A DNA stretch of 64,000 nucleotides from Roseomonas sp. AR75 (GTDB lineage: Bacteria > Pseudomonadota > Alphaproteobacteria > Acetobacterales > Acetobacteraceae): the NCBI RefSeq assembly GCF_005222815.1, contig NZ_STGB01000005.1, positions 930,001 to 994,000 on the forward strand, written 5' to 3'. Shown here piece after piece: positions 25,287-34,732 of the stretch; positions within the stretch are counted from its first letter, which is position 1, and every line of letters starts with the position of its first letter. Under the pieces are notes generated by a model. It ran no database searches. It was not told where the DNA came from and saw only the letters and a program-made list of their open reading frames with translations. The translations under genes were made by a program, and so were the position numbers.

Positions 25287-26624
25287 TCAGATACCCGTCG
25301 GCGCCCGTACTCTGCTCCCGTCGAAGAAGCGGGCCAGCGCGAAGGGCGCCGGGTCCACCACCGGCGGTGCCCCGGTGACCAGGTCCGCCGCCAGCCGGCC
25401 CGCGCCGGGCCCGATGCCGAAGCCGTGGCCGCTGAAGCCGGCCGCCACGACCAGCCCCGGCATGCCCTCGACCGCCGAGATCACCGGCACCGCATCCGGC
25501 GTGGAATCGATCCACCCCGCCCAGAGCCGCGCCGCCTGGATGCCGGCGAGTTCGGGATAGGCGGCGACGATCGCATCCAGCGCCGGCTGCACGATGGAGG
25601 ATTTCGGCCGCGCTTCCAGCACGCGCATCCGCTCGAACACCGTGGGACGGTCGAAGGACCATCTGCCATGCAGCGCGTCCGGCCCTTCGAGGAACGACCG
25701 GCCGAGCCGCAGCTCAACCACCTTCCAGTTCTTCCTGAGTGCCGGCAGGAACTGCCTTGCATAGCGGATGCCCGCCGGCGTCAGCTCCAGCCGTCCGCGC
25801 GCCTTCGCCGCGACGAGATAGCCGCCATCCAGGCGCGGCGTCAGGATGAAGTCCGGCGTCAGCAGCGGGCCGGTGCTGACCTGCTTCGCCGGCGTGGTCG
25901 CGAAGACGGTGGAATGCACCGAGGATTGCGGCATGTCGAAGCCGTGCCGACGCAGGAACATCGAGGCCCAGGCGCCGGCGGCCACGATCACCGCCTGGGT
26001 GCGGATGCGTCCCTTCTCGGTGAAGACGCCGCTGATCCGCCCGCCGGTGGTGTCGAGCCCGCGCACGGCGCAGTTCTGGTGCAGCGTGGCGCCACGCGCG
26101 CGCGCCCCCTTCGCCAGCGCCGGCGCCGCCATCGCGGGCTCCGCCCGCCCGTCGCGCGGCGAGACGACGCCGCCGATCCAGTCCTGCGCATTGCCCGGCG
26201 TCAGGCGCTTCGCTTCCTCGGCGCCGATGATCCGCGCCTGCACCTGGTAGGGCTGCGCCTTGTCGAGCCAGGCCTGCCACTCCGCAAGCTGCTTCGGATC
26301 CTTGGTGACATAGACCAGGCCGTTGCGCCGCATTCCCATGTCGGCGCCGATCTCCTCCGGCAGCCGGTCCCAGAGTTCCTGGCTGTGCTGCATCAGCGGG
26401 ATCTCCCGCTCGTCGCGGTTCAGCGTGCGGCACCAGCCCCAGTTGCGGCTGGACTGCTCGCCGGCGACCACGCCCTTCTCCAGCAGCGCGACGGAATGCC
26501 CGGCCTTCGCCAGCGCATAGGCCGCGGCGACGCCGACCATGCCGGCGCCGATCACGACCACATCGGCGGCATCGGGCAGGGCGTCGTCGCCTTCGATCAG
26601 GTCAAGCGGGCGGGTGGCGACCAT
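25287..26624 (-). CDS. FAD-dependent oxidoreductase (DAO/DadA-like)
   Basis: A 445-aa DAO-family flavoprotein. The nucleotide-binding motif VVIGAGMVGVAAAYALAKAG is near 23-42, followed by EQSSRNWGWCR, the pattern of glycine/sarcosine or D-amino-acid dehydrogenase-like enzymes. VVAAGFSGHGFGIGPGAGRL near 411-430 completes FAD binding. It lies 99 bases upstream of phnD in the same direction, so it may form one transcript with the phosphonate locus and oxidise an aminophosphonate such as glyphosate- or aminoethylphosphonate-like amines. That link is inference from position. It is divergent from the aminotransferase. Confidence 0.88.
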   Translation of the reverse strand: MVATRPLDLIEGDDALPDAADVVVIGAGMVGVAAAYALAKAGHSVALLEKGVVAGEQSSRNWGWCRTLNRDEREIPLMQHSQELWDRLPEEIGADMGMRRNGLVYVTKDPKQLAEWQAWLDKAQPYQVQARIIGAEEAKRLTPGNAQDWIGGVVSPRDGRAEPAMAAPALAKGARARGATLHQNCAVRGLDTTGGRISGVFTEKGRIRTQAVIVAAGAWASMFLRRHGFDMPQSSVHSTVFATTPAKQVSTGPLLTPDFILTPRLDGGYLVAAKARGRLELTPAGIRYARQFLPALRKNWKVVELRLGRSFLEGPDALHGRWSFDRPTVFERMRVLEARPKSSIVQPALDAIVAAYPELAGIQAARLWAGWIDSTPDAVPVISAVEGMPGLVVAAGFSGHGFGIGPGAGRLAADLVTGAPPVVDPAPFALARFFDGSRVRAPTGI

Positions 26625-26916
26625 CAGGCGGCACCCGGTGCGCCGCGGGCGGGAATGCGGATCATGCGCGCATGCTACACGCCCCCGCGCAGCAGGCTAT
26701 GCGGCGCGGGGTGGTGTTCCGGCGCATGCCCTGCCGAAGGCGGCGGTTCCGCCGCGCCGGAACGGCCGCCGCCGGGCCACCGGCACGCCTCGGCAGAATC
26801 ATCTGCCGCGCACCCGGCGAACAACACGCAACTCTCCCAAACGGGGGGACCATTGAAGCCGATCGCGCCGTGGCGGAGCCCATAGCCTGACGGCCACAGG
26901 CAGGACTCCCGACCCG
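26625..26916. promoter_or_regulatory. Divergent control region with two inverted repeats
   Basis: This 292-base gap separates the FAD oxidase (minus) from the aminotransferase (plus). A long hairpin has perfect ten-base arms GTTCCGGCGC (26716-26725) and GCGCCGGAAC (26754-26763). A tighter inverted repeat CGGCAGA-ATCA-TCTGCCG is at 26791-26808 and looks like an operator half-site pair. I see no convincing sigma-70 hexamers and no supported gene inside. Confidence 0.5.
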
Positions 26917-28209
26917 ATGCTCGACACGCCGGAGACCACCGCGAAGCTGATCGAGGCGCGCCAGCGCCATGTCCCACGCGGCGTGCTGACGGCGCATCCG
27001 GTGGTGCTGGACCGCGCGCAGGGCGCGGAAGCCTGGGATGTCGACGGGCGGCGCTACCTCGATTTCGTCGGCGGCATCGGCGTGCTCAATCTCGGCCACA
27101 ACCATCCGCGCGTCGTGCAGGCGGTGCAGGCGCAGCTCGGCCGCATCACCCATGCGGCCTTCCAGGTCGCGGCCTATCCGCCCTATGTCGCGCTTGCCGA
27201 GCGGCTTTCGCGGCTCGTCGGCGGCGGCGCCGACTACAAGGCCGCCTTCTTCACCTCCGGCGCGGAGGCGGTGGAGAACGCGGTGAAGATCGCACGCGCC
27301 CACACCAACCGCCCCGCCGTCATCGCCTTCCGCGGCGGGTTCCATGGCCGCACGCTGCTTGGCACCACGCTGACCGGCATGAGCGCGCCCTACCGGCAGA
27401 ATTTCGGCCCCTTCGCGCCGGAGGTGTTCCACACCCCCTTCCCCAACCCCTATCGCGGCGTGGCCGACGCCGATGCGCTGGCGGCACTGGACGAGCTGTT
27501 CGCGACCGAGGTCGCGCCGGACCGCGTCGCGGCGATCCTGATCGAGCCGGTGCAGGGCGATGGCGGCTTCCTGCCGGCCTCCCCCGACTTCCTGCGCGCC
27601 CTGCAGCAGACCGCGCAGAGCCACGGCATCGTGCTGATCCTGGACGAGATCCAGTCCGGCTTCGGCCGCACCGGCAGGCTCTTCGCCTTCGAGCATGCGG
27701 ACATCGCGCCCGATCTCGTCACCGTCGCGAAGAGCCTGGCCGGCGGGCTGCCGCTGTCGGGCGTGGTCGGCCGTGCGGAGATCATGGATGCGCCGCTGCC
27801 CGGCGGCCTGGGCGGCACCTATGGCGGCAATGCACTGGCCTGCGCCGCCGCGCTCGGCGTGCTCGACGCCTTCGAGCAGGACGGGCTGCTGCAACGCGCC
27901 GAGGCACTGGGCGCGCGCCTGCGCGCCGGGCTGGAGCGGCTGCAGCAGCGCCACCCTTCCATCGGCGACGTCCGCGGTCTCGGCTTCATGCTGGCGATCG
28001 AGATCGTCGCCGACCGCTCCTCCCGCCGGCCGGATGCCGATCGGGCGCAGCGCATCATCGATGCCGCGCGTGAGGAGGGGCTGCTGGTCATCAAGTGTGG
28101 CGTGCACCGCAACGTGATACGGTTCCTGGCGCCGCTGGTGACCACCGATGCGCAGCTGGACGAGGGCCTCGGCCAGCTTGAACGCGCCCTCGCAAGGGCC
28201 GCACCATGA
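26917..28209 (+). CDS. Class III aminotransferase, 4-aminobutyrate type
   Basis: A 430-aa PLP-dependent class III aminotransferase. SGAEAVENAVKIAR (about 115-128) and ILDEIQSGFGRTGRLFAFEH (about 244-263) are family signatures. AKSLAGGLPLS places the PLP Schiff-base lysine at K272. Closest known types are 4-aminobutyrate and 5-aminovalerate transaminases, which move an amino group from an omega-amino acid to 2-oxoglutarate. The peptide importer genes begin 55 bases downstream on the same strand, so it may process the imported compound. Exact donor unknown. Confidence 0.91.
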   Translation: MLDTPETTAKLIEARQRHVPRGVLTAHPVVLDRAQGAEAWDVDGRRYLDFVGGIGVLNLGHNHPRVVQAVQAQLGRITHAAFQVAAYPPYVALAERLSRLVGGGADYKAAFFTSGAEAVENAVKIARAHTNRPAVIAFRGGFHGRTLLGTTLTGMSAPYRQNFGPFAPEVFHTPFPNPYRGVADADALAALDELFATEVAPDRVAAILIEPVQGDGGFLPASPDFLRALQQTAQSHGIVLILDEIQSGFGRTGRLFAFEHADIAPDLVTVAKSLAGGLPLSGVVGRAEIMDAPLPGGLGGTYGGNALACAAALGVLDAFEQDGLLQRAEALGARLRAGLERLQQRHPSIGDVRGLGFMLAIEIVADRSSRRPDADRAQRIIDAAREEGLLVIKCGVHRNVIRFLAPLVTTDAQLDEGLGQLERALARAAP

Positions 28210-28264
28210 CGGCAAGGCCCGCATAACGACGCCGGCAAACAGCGGCGAGAACAAGGAGGCAGGG

Positions 28265-29878
28265 ATGACTGACAGGAAGTTCGAAGAACTCGGCAGCGCC
28301 GAGGAATCGCGCGTGCTCGATGCGGTGCGGCGCGGCGCCACGCGGCGCGACCTGATGGCGATGCTGGGCGCGGGCGGCATGGCGGCCGCCACCGCAGGCT
28401 CCATCATCGGCGCCGCGACGCAGGCCGTGGCGCAGGAACCGAAGCGCGGCGGGCGCATCCGCGTCTCCGGCACCTCGACCTCCACGGCGGATACGCTGGA
28501 CCCGGCGAAGCAGTCGCTGTCCACCGACTATGCGCGCTGCAACATGTTCTACAACCCGCTGACCACGCTGGACGGCAGCCTGACGCCGCGGCCGGCGCTG
28601 GCGGAATCCTGGGACAACCAGGCCGCCACGGTCTGGACCTTCAAGCTGCGCGACGGCGTCACCTTCCACGACGGCAAGCCGCTGACCGCCGAGGACGTGG
28701 TCTTCTCGCTCTCCCGCCACAAGGACCCGGCCACCGCATCCCGCGCGCGCTCGCTCGCGACGCAGATGAAGGAGATCGTGGCGACGGGCCCGCGCGAGGT
28801 CCGGATCACGCTGGAAGCGCCGAATGCCGATCTGCCGGTGGTGCTGGGTACCTTCCACTTCCACATCATCAAGGCCGGCACATCGGATTTCTCCACCGCC
28901 ATCGGCACCGGGCCGTTCCTGTGCAAGGAATTCCAGCCCGGCGTGCGCTCCATCGCCACGCGCAACCCGAACTACTGGCAGAACAACAAGCCCTATCTCG
29001 ACGAGGTCGAGTTCATCGGCATCCCCGACGAGCAGGCGCGCGTCAACGCGCTGCTGTCGGGCGACGTGCAGCTCATCGGCGGCGTCGATCCGCGCTCCGT
29101 GCGCCGCATCCAGCAGACGCAGGGCTTCTCGGTGTTCGAGACCAAGTCGGGCTACTACACCAACCTGATCATGCGGCTGGACCAGTCGCCCGGGAGCAAC
29201 CCCGATTTCGTGCTGGCCATGAAGCACCTGTTCGACCGCGCGCAGATGCGCACGGCGATCCTGCGCAACTACGGCGTCATCGGAAACGACCAACCGATCG
29301 ACCCGACCAACCGCTTCTACTTCGCCGGCCTGCCGCAGCGTCCCTTCGACCTGGACAAGGCGAAGTTCCACTTCCAGCGCTCCGGCGTGGGCAGCACCGC
29401 GCTGCCCGTGGTCTGCTCCCCGGCCGCGCCGAACTCCATCGACATGGCGCAGGTGATGCAGCAGAGCGCGCAGCGCATCGGCATGAACCTGGAGGTGCGG
29501 CGCGTGCCGGCCGACGGCTACTGGTCGAACCACTGGTTCAAGCATCCGATCGGCTTCGGGGCGATCAACCCGCGCCCTTCCGCCGACATCCTGCTGACGC
29601 TGTTCTTCAAGTCCGACGCGGCCTGGAACGAGAGCGCCTGGCGCAACCCGCAATTCGACCAGCTTCTCGCCGCGGCACGCGCCGAGACGGACGATGCGAA
29701 GCGGCGGCAGATGTACGCCGACATGCAGGTGATGATCCACAACGGGTCCGGCATTGGCATCCCGGTGTTCCAGAGCCTGCTGGATGGCCATAGCGCGAAG
29801 CTCAAGGGCCTCGGCGCGATCCCGGTCGGCAGCCTGATGGGCTACGACTTTGCCCAGCATGTCTGGTGGGAAGGTTGA
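28265..29878 (+). CDS. Peptide-type ABC transporter substrate-binding protein (system 1)
   Basis: A 537-aa receptor of the SBP_bac_5 (DppA/OppA) family. The leader contains TRRDLMAMLGAGGMAAATAG, a twin-arginine-like signal, with cleavage near AVAQE. Landmarks are SWDNQAATVWTFKLRDGV-type, GKPLTAEDVVFSLSRH and GTGPFLCKEFQPG. A perfect AAGGAGG lies seven bases before the ATG. Permeases, and a fused ATPase, follow at once. Ligands may be peptides or another cationic or amide solute such as glutathione-like compounds. Confidence 0.93.
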   Translation: MTDRKFEELGSAEESRVLDAVRRGATRRDLMAMLGAGGMAAATAGSIIGAATQAVAQEPKRGGRIRVSGTSTSTADTLDPAKQSLSTDYARCNMFYNPLTTLDGSLTPRPALAESWDNQAATVWTFKLRDGVTFHDGKPLTAEDVVFSLSRHKDPATASRARSLATQMKEIVATGPREVRITLEAPNADLPVVLGTFHFHIIKAGTSDFSTAIGTGPFLCKEFQPGVRSIATRNPNYWQNNKPYLDEVEFIGIPDEQARVNALLSGDVQLIGGVDPRSVRRIQQTQGFSVFETKSGYYTNLIMRLDQSPGSNPDFVLAMKHLFDRAQMRTAILRNYGVIGNDQPIDPTNRFYFAGLPQRPFDLDKAKFHFQRSGVGSTALPVVCSPAAPNSIDMAQVMQQSAQRIGMNLEVRRVPADGYWSNHWFKHPIGFGAINPRPSADILLTLFFKSDAAWNESAWRNPQFDQLLAAARAETDDAKRRQMYADMQVMIHNGSGIGIPVFQSLLDGHSAKLKGLGAIPVGSLMGYDFAQHVWWEG

Positions 29879-29896
29879 GTTGACAGCGCGGCGGCC

Positions 29897-30841
29897 ATGC
29901 TGAGGCTGGTCGCCGCGCGCATCGCGCTCGGCCTGGTGTCGCTGCTGCTGGTCTCGCTGGCGATCTTCGCCATCACCAGCCTGCTGCCGGGCGATGCCGC
30001 GCAGGAACAGCTCGGTCAGGCCGCGACGCGGGAGACGGTGGAGGCGCTGCGGCGCAACCTCGGCCTCGACCAGCCTGGCCACGTCCGCTACCTGCGCTGG
30101 ATCGGCGGGCTGCTGCAAGGCGATTTCGGGCGGTCGCTGGTGAACGATATGCCGGTGGCGCAGCTGATCGGCTCCCGCCTGCCGAACTCGCTGATGCTGG
30201 CCGCGGCCACCGCGGCGGTCTCGGTGCCGCTTGCCCTCGCCATCGGCACCACGGCGGCGATGTGGCGCGGCACCGCCTATGACCGCGCGGTGTCCATGCT
30301 CACGCTGTCCGTCGTCTCCGTGCCGGAATTCCTGGTGGCGACGGCGGCGGTGATCGTCTTCGCCGTGCAGCTCCGCTGGGTCTCGGCGCTGTCGGCCGCG
30401 GCCGACATCACCTCGGTCGGGCAGTTCTTCCGGGTCTTCGCCCTGCCGGTCTTCTCGCTCTGCTGCGTCATCATCGCGCAGATGGTGCGCATGACGCGCG
30501 CCGCGCTGATCGACCAGCTCCGCGCGCCCTATGTCGAGATGGCCGTGCTCAAGGGCGTGGGGCCGTGGCGCGTGGTGCTGACCCATGCGCTGCCGAATGC
30601 CATCGGGCCGATAGCGAATGCCGTCGCGCTCAGCCTGTCCTACCTGCTGGGCGGCGTGATCATCGTGGAGACGATCTTCAACTACCCGGGAGTCGCGAAG
30701 CTGATGGTGGATGGCGTGGCGCAGCGCGACCTGCCGGTGGTGCAGGCCTGCGCCATGCTGTTCTGCGCCGCCTACTTGGTTCTGGTCACCACGGCCGATG
30801 TGGTCGCCATCCTGGCCAATCCGCGGCTCAGGCACGGATGA
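29897..30841 (+). CDS. Peptide-type ABC transporter permease, DppB-like (system 1)
   Basis: A 314-aa membrane subunit with about six hydrophobic segments. It starts with MLRLVAARIALGLVSLLLVS, the normal DppB N-terminal helix, and contains the DppB-specific RRNLGLDQPGHVRYLRWIGG region. The coupling motif near 205-225 reads EMAVLKGVGPWRVVLTHALP. It begins 18 bases after the receptor stop and overlaps the next permease by four bases. It dimerises with the DppC-like protein. Confidence 0.93.
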   Translation: MLRLVAARIALGLVSLLLVSLAIFAITSLLPGDAAQEQLGQAATRETVEALRRNLGLDQPGHVRYLRWIGGLLQGDFGRSLVNDMPVAQLIGSRLPNSLMLAAATAAVSVPLALAIGTTAAMWRGTAYDRAVSMLTLSVVSVPEFLVATAAVIVFAVQLRWVSALSAAADITSVGQFFRVFALPVFSLCCVIIAQMVRMTRAALIDQLRAPYVEMAVLKGVGPWRVVLTHALPNAIGPIANAVALSLSYLLGGVIIVETIFNYPGVAKLMVDGVAQRDLPVVQACAMLFCAAYLVLVTTADVVAILANPRLRHG

Positions 30842-31662
30842 GCCGGATGCTCCGCCAACTCCGCCCCGCCGGTCTCATCGGCCTCGCCATCCTGGCCTTC
30901 TGGCTGGCGATGGCCGCCATCGGGCCCGCGGTCGCGCCGCATGACGCCGGTGCGATCGTGGACATGGAGGTGTTCCTGCCGGTCAGCGCGCAATTCCCGC
31001 TCGGCACCGACTATCTGGGGCGGGACATGCTGAGCCGCGTGCTGCATGGAACGCGCTACACCGTGGGCGTCGCGCTGGTCGCCGCGCTGATCGCCAGCGG
31101 CAGTGGGCTGATGCTGGGCATGTGCGCGGCGATCTGGGGCGGCTGGGTGGATGGCGCGATCAGCCGCACGCTGGACACGCTGATCTCGATCCCCAGCAAG
31201 ATGTTCGCGCTGGTGGTCGTCGCCGCCTTCGGATCCTCGGTGCCGGTGCTGATCCTGATGGCGGGCATCATCTACACGCCCGGCGCCTACCGCATCGCGC
31301 GCTCGCTCGCCGTCACCGTCAATGCGCAGGATTTCGTCACCGTGGCGCGAGCCCGCGGCGAGGGCACGCTGCATCTCGCCGGTGCGGAGATCCTGCCGAA
31401 CATCATCGGTCCCGTGCTGGCCGATTTCGGCCTGCGCTTCGTCTACATCGTGCTGCTGCTGGCGGGGATGAGCTTCCTCGGGCTCGGCGTGCAGCCGCCC
31501 AACGCCGATTGGGGGTCGCTGGTGCGGGAGAACATGGCCGGCCTCTATGAGGCCGCGCCGGCGGTGCTGATGCCGGCCTTCGCCATCGCCTCGCTGACCA
31601 TCGGCGTGAACCTCGCCATCGACGTGCTGAGCGGCGGACGCCGCGCGGCGGACGAACGATGA
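30838..31662 (+). CDS. Peptide-type ABC transporter permease, DppC-like (system 1)
   Basis: A 274-aa membrane subunit of DppC type. FPLGTDYLGRDMLSRVLHGT at about 57-76 is the family hallmark. The coupling loop is near 165-180, and GMSFLGLGVQPPNADWGSLV near 210-229 is the C-terminal DppC signature. I start at the ATG 30838-30840, which overlaps the dppB-like stop as ATGA; a longer frame reading further upstream is an overlap inside the other permease. The ATPase gene overlaps its stop by four bases. Confidence 0.93.
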   Translation: MSRMLRQLRPAGLIGLAILAFWLAMAAIGPAVAPHDAGAIVDMEVFLPVSAQFPLGTDYLGRDMLSRVLHGTRYTVGVALVAALIASGSGLMLGMCAAIWGGWVDGAISRTLDTLISIPSKMFALVVVAAFGSSVPVLILMAGIIYTPGAYRIARSLAVTVNAQDFVTVARARGEGTLHLAGAEILPNIIGPVLADFGLRFVYIVLLLAGMSFLGLGVQPPNADWGSLVRENMAGLYEAAPAVLMPAFAIASLTIGVNLAIDVLSGGRRAADER

Positions 31663-33467
31663 CGCGACCGCAGCTCGAGGTCCGCGACCTGGAAGTGCGC
31701 GCCCGCAACGCCGCGGGCGAGGAGGTGCCCATCGTCGAGCGCGTCTCCTTCGCGCTGCAGAAGGGCGAGGTGCTGGCGCTGATCGGCGAATCCGGATCGG
31801 GCAAGACCACCATCGCGCTGTCGCTGCTGGGGTATGCGCGGCCGGGCTGCCGCATCAGCGGCGGCACGATCCGCCTGGGCGAGACCGATGTGCTGGGCCT
31901 TTCGCGCCGCGCACTGCGCGACTTCCGCGGCCGACGCGTGTCCTACGTCGCGCAATCCGCCTCGGCCGCCTTCAACCCCTCCCGCACGGTCATGGCGCAG
32001 GTGACGGAGATGGCGCTGCTGCACGGCACCGCCGACCGTGCCGGGGCGGAACGTCGCGCGATCGAGCTCTTCCGCGCCCTTGCCCTGCCCGACCCCGAGC
32101 GCATCGGGCACCGCTATCCGCACCAGGTCTCCGGCGGACAGTTGCAGCGGCTGATGGCGGCGATGGCGCTGATCGCCGAACCGGAGCTGGTGGTGCTGGA
32201 CGAGCCGACCACCGCGCTGGATGTCACCACCCAGATCGAGGTGCTGCGCGCCTTCAAGGACGTGGTGAAGGGCAGCGGCACCACGGCCGTCTATGTCTCG
32301 CACGATCTCGCGGTCGTCGCGCAGATGGCCGACCGCATCCTGGTGCTGCGCAACGGCGCGATGCAGGAGATCGGCCCCACCGCGCGCATCCTGTCCGCGC
32401 CGCAGAGCCCCTATACGCAAAGCCTGCTCGCCGCTGCCGCGCCGGTGCCGCGCGGCGCGGACCAGCCGCCCGCGGCCGCGCCGGTCATCGCCGTGCAGGG
32501 GCTGACCGCCGGCTATGGCCGCATCGGCGCGGACGGCATGCCGCAGATCCCGGTGCTGCGCGACATCGGCTTCGAGATCCGCCGCGGCTCCTCGCTCGGC
32601 GTCATCGGCGAATCCGGCAGCGGCAAGAGCACGCTCGCGCGCGTCGTCGCCGGGCTGCTGCCGGCGGCGCAGGGCCGGGTGCTGCTGGACGGGGAGGCAT
32701 TGCCGCCGGCGCTGGCGCAGCGCACGCCCGGGCAGCTCCGCCGCATCCAGCTGGTGTTCCAGAGCGCCGACACGGCGCTCAATCCGCGCCGCAGCGTCGG
32801 CGCCATACTGGGGCGCCCGATCACCTTCTTCCACGGCGCGAAGGGCGCGGAGCGCGACCGCCGCGTGAAGCGCCTGCTGGACCTGGTGCAGCTTCCCGCC
32901 GCGGTGGCGGAGCGCCAGCCCGGCGAGCTCTCCGGCGGGCAGAAGCAGCGCGTGAACCTGGCCCGCGCGCTGGCCGCCGAGCCCGACCTGATCCTCTGCG
33001 ACGAGGTGACCTCCGCGCTGGATACCGTCGTCGGCGCCGCGATCCTGGATCTGATGGACGAATTGCGGCGGGAGCTCGGCCTCGCCACCATGTTCATCAG
33101 CCACGATCTGCACACCGTGCGCGCGGTCTGCGACGAGGTGATGGTGCTCTACGCCGGCGCCTGCGTGGAGGTGGGCAGCCGGCGGGCCATCCATGAGGCG
33201 CCGTGGCACCCCTACACGCAGCTTCTGGTCTCCTCGGTACCCGAGCTCCGCCAGGGCTGGCTCGAGGAACGCGGCAGCGTTCGCGGGCCGGAGGTCATCG
33301 GCACCGACCGCCCTGCCTGCGCCTTCTTCCCGCGCTGCAGCGTGGCGCTGCCCGGCACCTGCGACCGCGTCGCGCCGCCGCGCCGGACGCTGTCGAAAGG
33401 CGCGGACATCCTGTGCCACCGGGAGGAGGCGGACCTCCTCCGCGCCGCTATTCCAGCCGGTCCTTGA
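31659..33467 (+). CDS. Fused double ATPase of peptide-type ABC transporter (DppD-DppF)
   Basis: A 602-aa protein with two complete ATPase domains, like GsiA. Domain 1 has GESGSGKTTIAL near 43-54, VSGGQLQRLMA and LVVLDEPTTALD. Domain 2 has GESGSGKSTLAR near 316-327, LSGGQKQRVNLARAL and LILCDEVTSALD. A peptide-family C-terminal segment with conserved cysteines (FFPRCSVALPGTC) closes it. Thus one polypeptide serves both permeases. Its last 20 bases overlap the 3' end of the oppositely oriented oxidase gene. The second peptide-type system at 47306-53073 uses two separate ATPases instead. Confidence 0.93.
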   Translation: MTRPQLEVRDLEVRARNAAGEEVPIVERVSFALQKGEVLALIGESGSGKTTIALSLLGYARPGCRISGGTIRLGETDVLGLSRRALRDFRGRRVSYVAQSASAAFNPSRTVMAQVTEMALLHGTADRAGAERRAIELFRALALPDPERIGHRYPHQVSGGQLQRLMAAMALIAEPELVVLDEPTTALDVTTQIEVLRAFKDVVKGSGTTAVYVSHDLAVVAQMADRILVLRNGAMQEIGPTARILSAPQSPYTQSLLAAAAPVPRGADQPPAAAPVIAVQGLTAGYGRIGADGMPQIPVLRDIGFEIRRGSSLGVIGESGSGKSTLARVVAGLLPAAQGRVLLDGEALPPALAQRTPGQLRRIQLVFQSADTALNPRRSVGAILGRPITFFHGAKGAERDRRVKRLLDLVQLPAAVAERQPGELSGGQKQRVNLARALAAEPDLILCDEVTSALDTVVGAAILDLMDELRRELGLATMFISHDLHTVRAVCDEVMVLYAGACVEVGSRRAIHEAPWHPYTQLLVSSVPELRQGWLEERGSVRGPEVIGTDRPACAFFPRCSVALPGTCDRVAPPRRTLSKGADILCHREEADLLRAAIPAGP

Positions 33468-34725
33468 GGCTGTAGTAGGCGCCGACCAGCGGCAGGAACC
33501 AGGGCTTGCCGTAGTTGAAGGCGATCGGCTTCCAGTCGAGCTTCGCGAAGGGGTTGGCCGCCGCCTCGCCCGCCATCACGCGCGCCATCTGCTGCCCGAG
33601 ATGCACCGACATCTGCGCGCCATGGCCGGACAGGCCCATCGCGTAGAACAACCCGTCCTGCTCCCCCGCGCGCGGCAGGCGATCCTCCGTCATGTCCACC
33701 AGCCCGCCCCAGCAATAGTCGAGGCGCACCGCGCCGAGCTGGGGGAAGGTGGCGCGAAGCTGCGCGCGCAGCACGTCGCCGCTCTTCGCGTCCTCGGTGG
33801 GATTGGACATCGCGAAGCGGGCGCGGCCGCCCCAGATCAGCCGGTCGTCCGGCGATATGCGGAAGTAGTTGCCGATGTATTTCGTCGTCGTCGCCGTGCG
33901 CCGCGTCGGCATGATGCTGTCGAGCTGCTCCGGCGTCAGTGGCTGCGTCACCACGATGAAGCTGCCCACCGGCACGATGCGGCGGCGGAACCAGGCGAAG
34001 GGGCCTTCGCGGCTCGGCCCCGTGGCGATCAGTACCTGCGCCGCATCCAGCGTGCCGCGCGCCGTCGTCACGCGATGCGCATGGCCGTTCAGGCGTGTCA
34101 GCGCGGTGACCGGCGCTTCCTCGAAGATCCGCGCGCCGGCGCGCGTGGCGGCATCCGCCAGCCCGGCGCCGAAGCGGCCCATGTGCATCATCGCGCTCTT
34201 GCGATAGAGCAGCCCGCCGTGGAAGGCGTCGGAGCCGATCTCCGCACGGATGCGCTCGCGCGGGATCAGGTCTGTCTCCGGGTCGCAGTCGCGGTGCAGG
34301 ATCTCGAAGCTGCGGGCGATCTTCTCGTAGTGCGCGGGCTTCGCCGCCAGCTTGATCTTGCCGGCGCGGCGGAAGTCGCACTGGATCTGCTCCTCCCGCA
34401 CGATGCGCTCCACCGTGTCCACCGCGTCGTCGAAGGCGCGATACAGCGCGCGCGCAAGGTCGGCGCCGAGGCTCGCCGCCAACCCCGCATAGTCGTGCGA
34501 GGTGCCGTTGTTGACATGCCCGCCATTGCGGCCCGAGGCGCCGGCGCCGACGCGGCCGGCTTCCAGCACCGCGACCGAGGCGCCGCGCCGCGCCAGCGCC
34601 AGCGCGGCGGACAGGCCGGTGAAGCCGCCGCCGATCACGGCGACATCCACCTTGCCCTCCACGGGTCCTGCCGCGCCGCCGGCGAAGCGCGTCGCGGTCT
34701 CCAGCCAGTAGGAGGCGAGCTTCAC
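33448..34725 (-). CDS. FAD-dependent oxidoreductase, gamma-glutamylputrescine oxidase-like
   Basis: A 425-aa DAO-family flavoprotein. VAVIGGGFTGLSAALALARR (about 28-47) binds FAD, GASGRNGGHVNNGTSHDYAG resembles PuuB-type amine oxidases, and GLSGHGAQMSVHLGQQMARV near 369-388 lines the FAD site. I start at the GTG 34723-34725: GAGGG lies five bases before it and it starts eight bases after the dehalogenase stop, while the upstream ATG would add 30 residues of low-complexity arginine-rich sequence. Probably co-transcribed with the dehalogenase gene. Substrate could be a polyamine conjugate or other secondary amine. Confidence 0.87.
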   Translation of the reverse strand: MKLASYWLETATRFAGGAAGPVEGKVDVAVIGGGFTGLSAALALARRGASVAVLEAGRVGAGASGRNGGHVNNGTSHDYAGLAASLGADLARALYRAFDDAVDTVERIVREEQIQCDFRRAGKIKLAAKPAHYEKIARSFEILHRDCDPETDLIPRERIRAEIGSDAFHGGLLYRKSAMMHMGRFGAGLADAATRAGARIFEEAPVTALTRLNGHAHRVTTARGTLDAAQVLIATGPSREGPFAWFRRRIVPVGSFIVVTQPLTPEQLDSIMPTRRTATTTKYIGNYFRISPDDRLIWGGRARFAMSNPTEDAKSGDVLRAQLRATFPQLGAVRLDYCWGGLVDMTEDRLPRAGEQDGLFYAMGLSGHGAQMSVHLGQQMARVMAGEAAANPFAKLDWKPIAFNYGKPWFLPLVGAYYSLKDRLE

Positions 34726-34732
34726 GGCGCCC

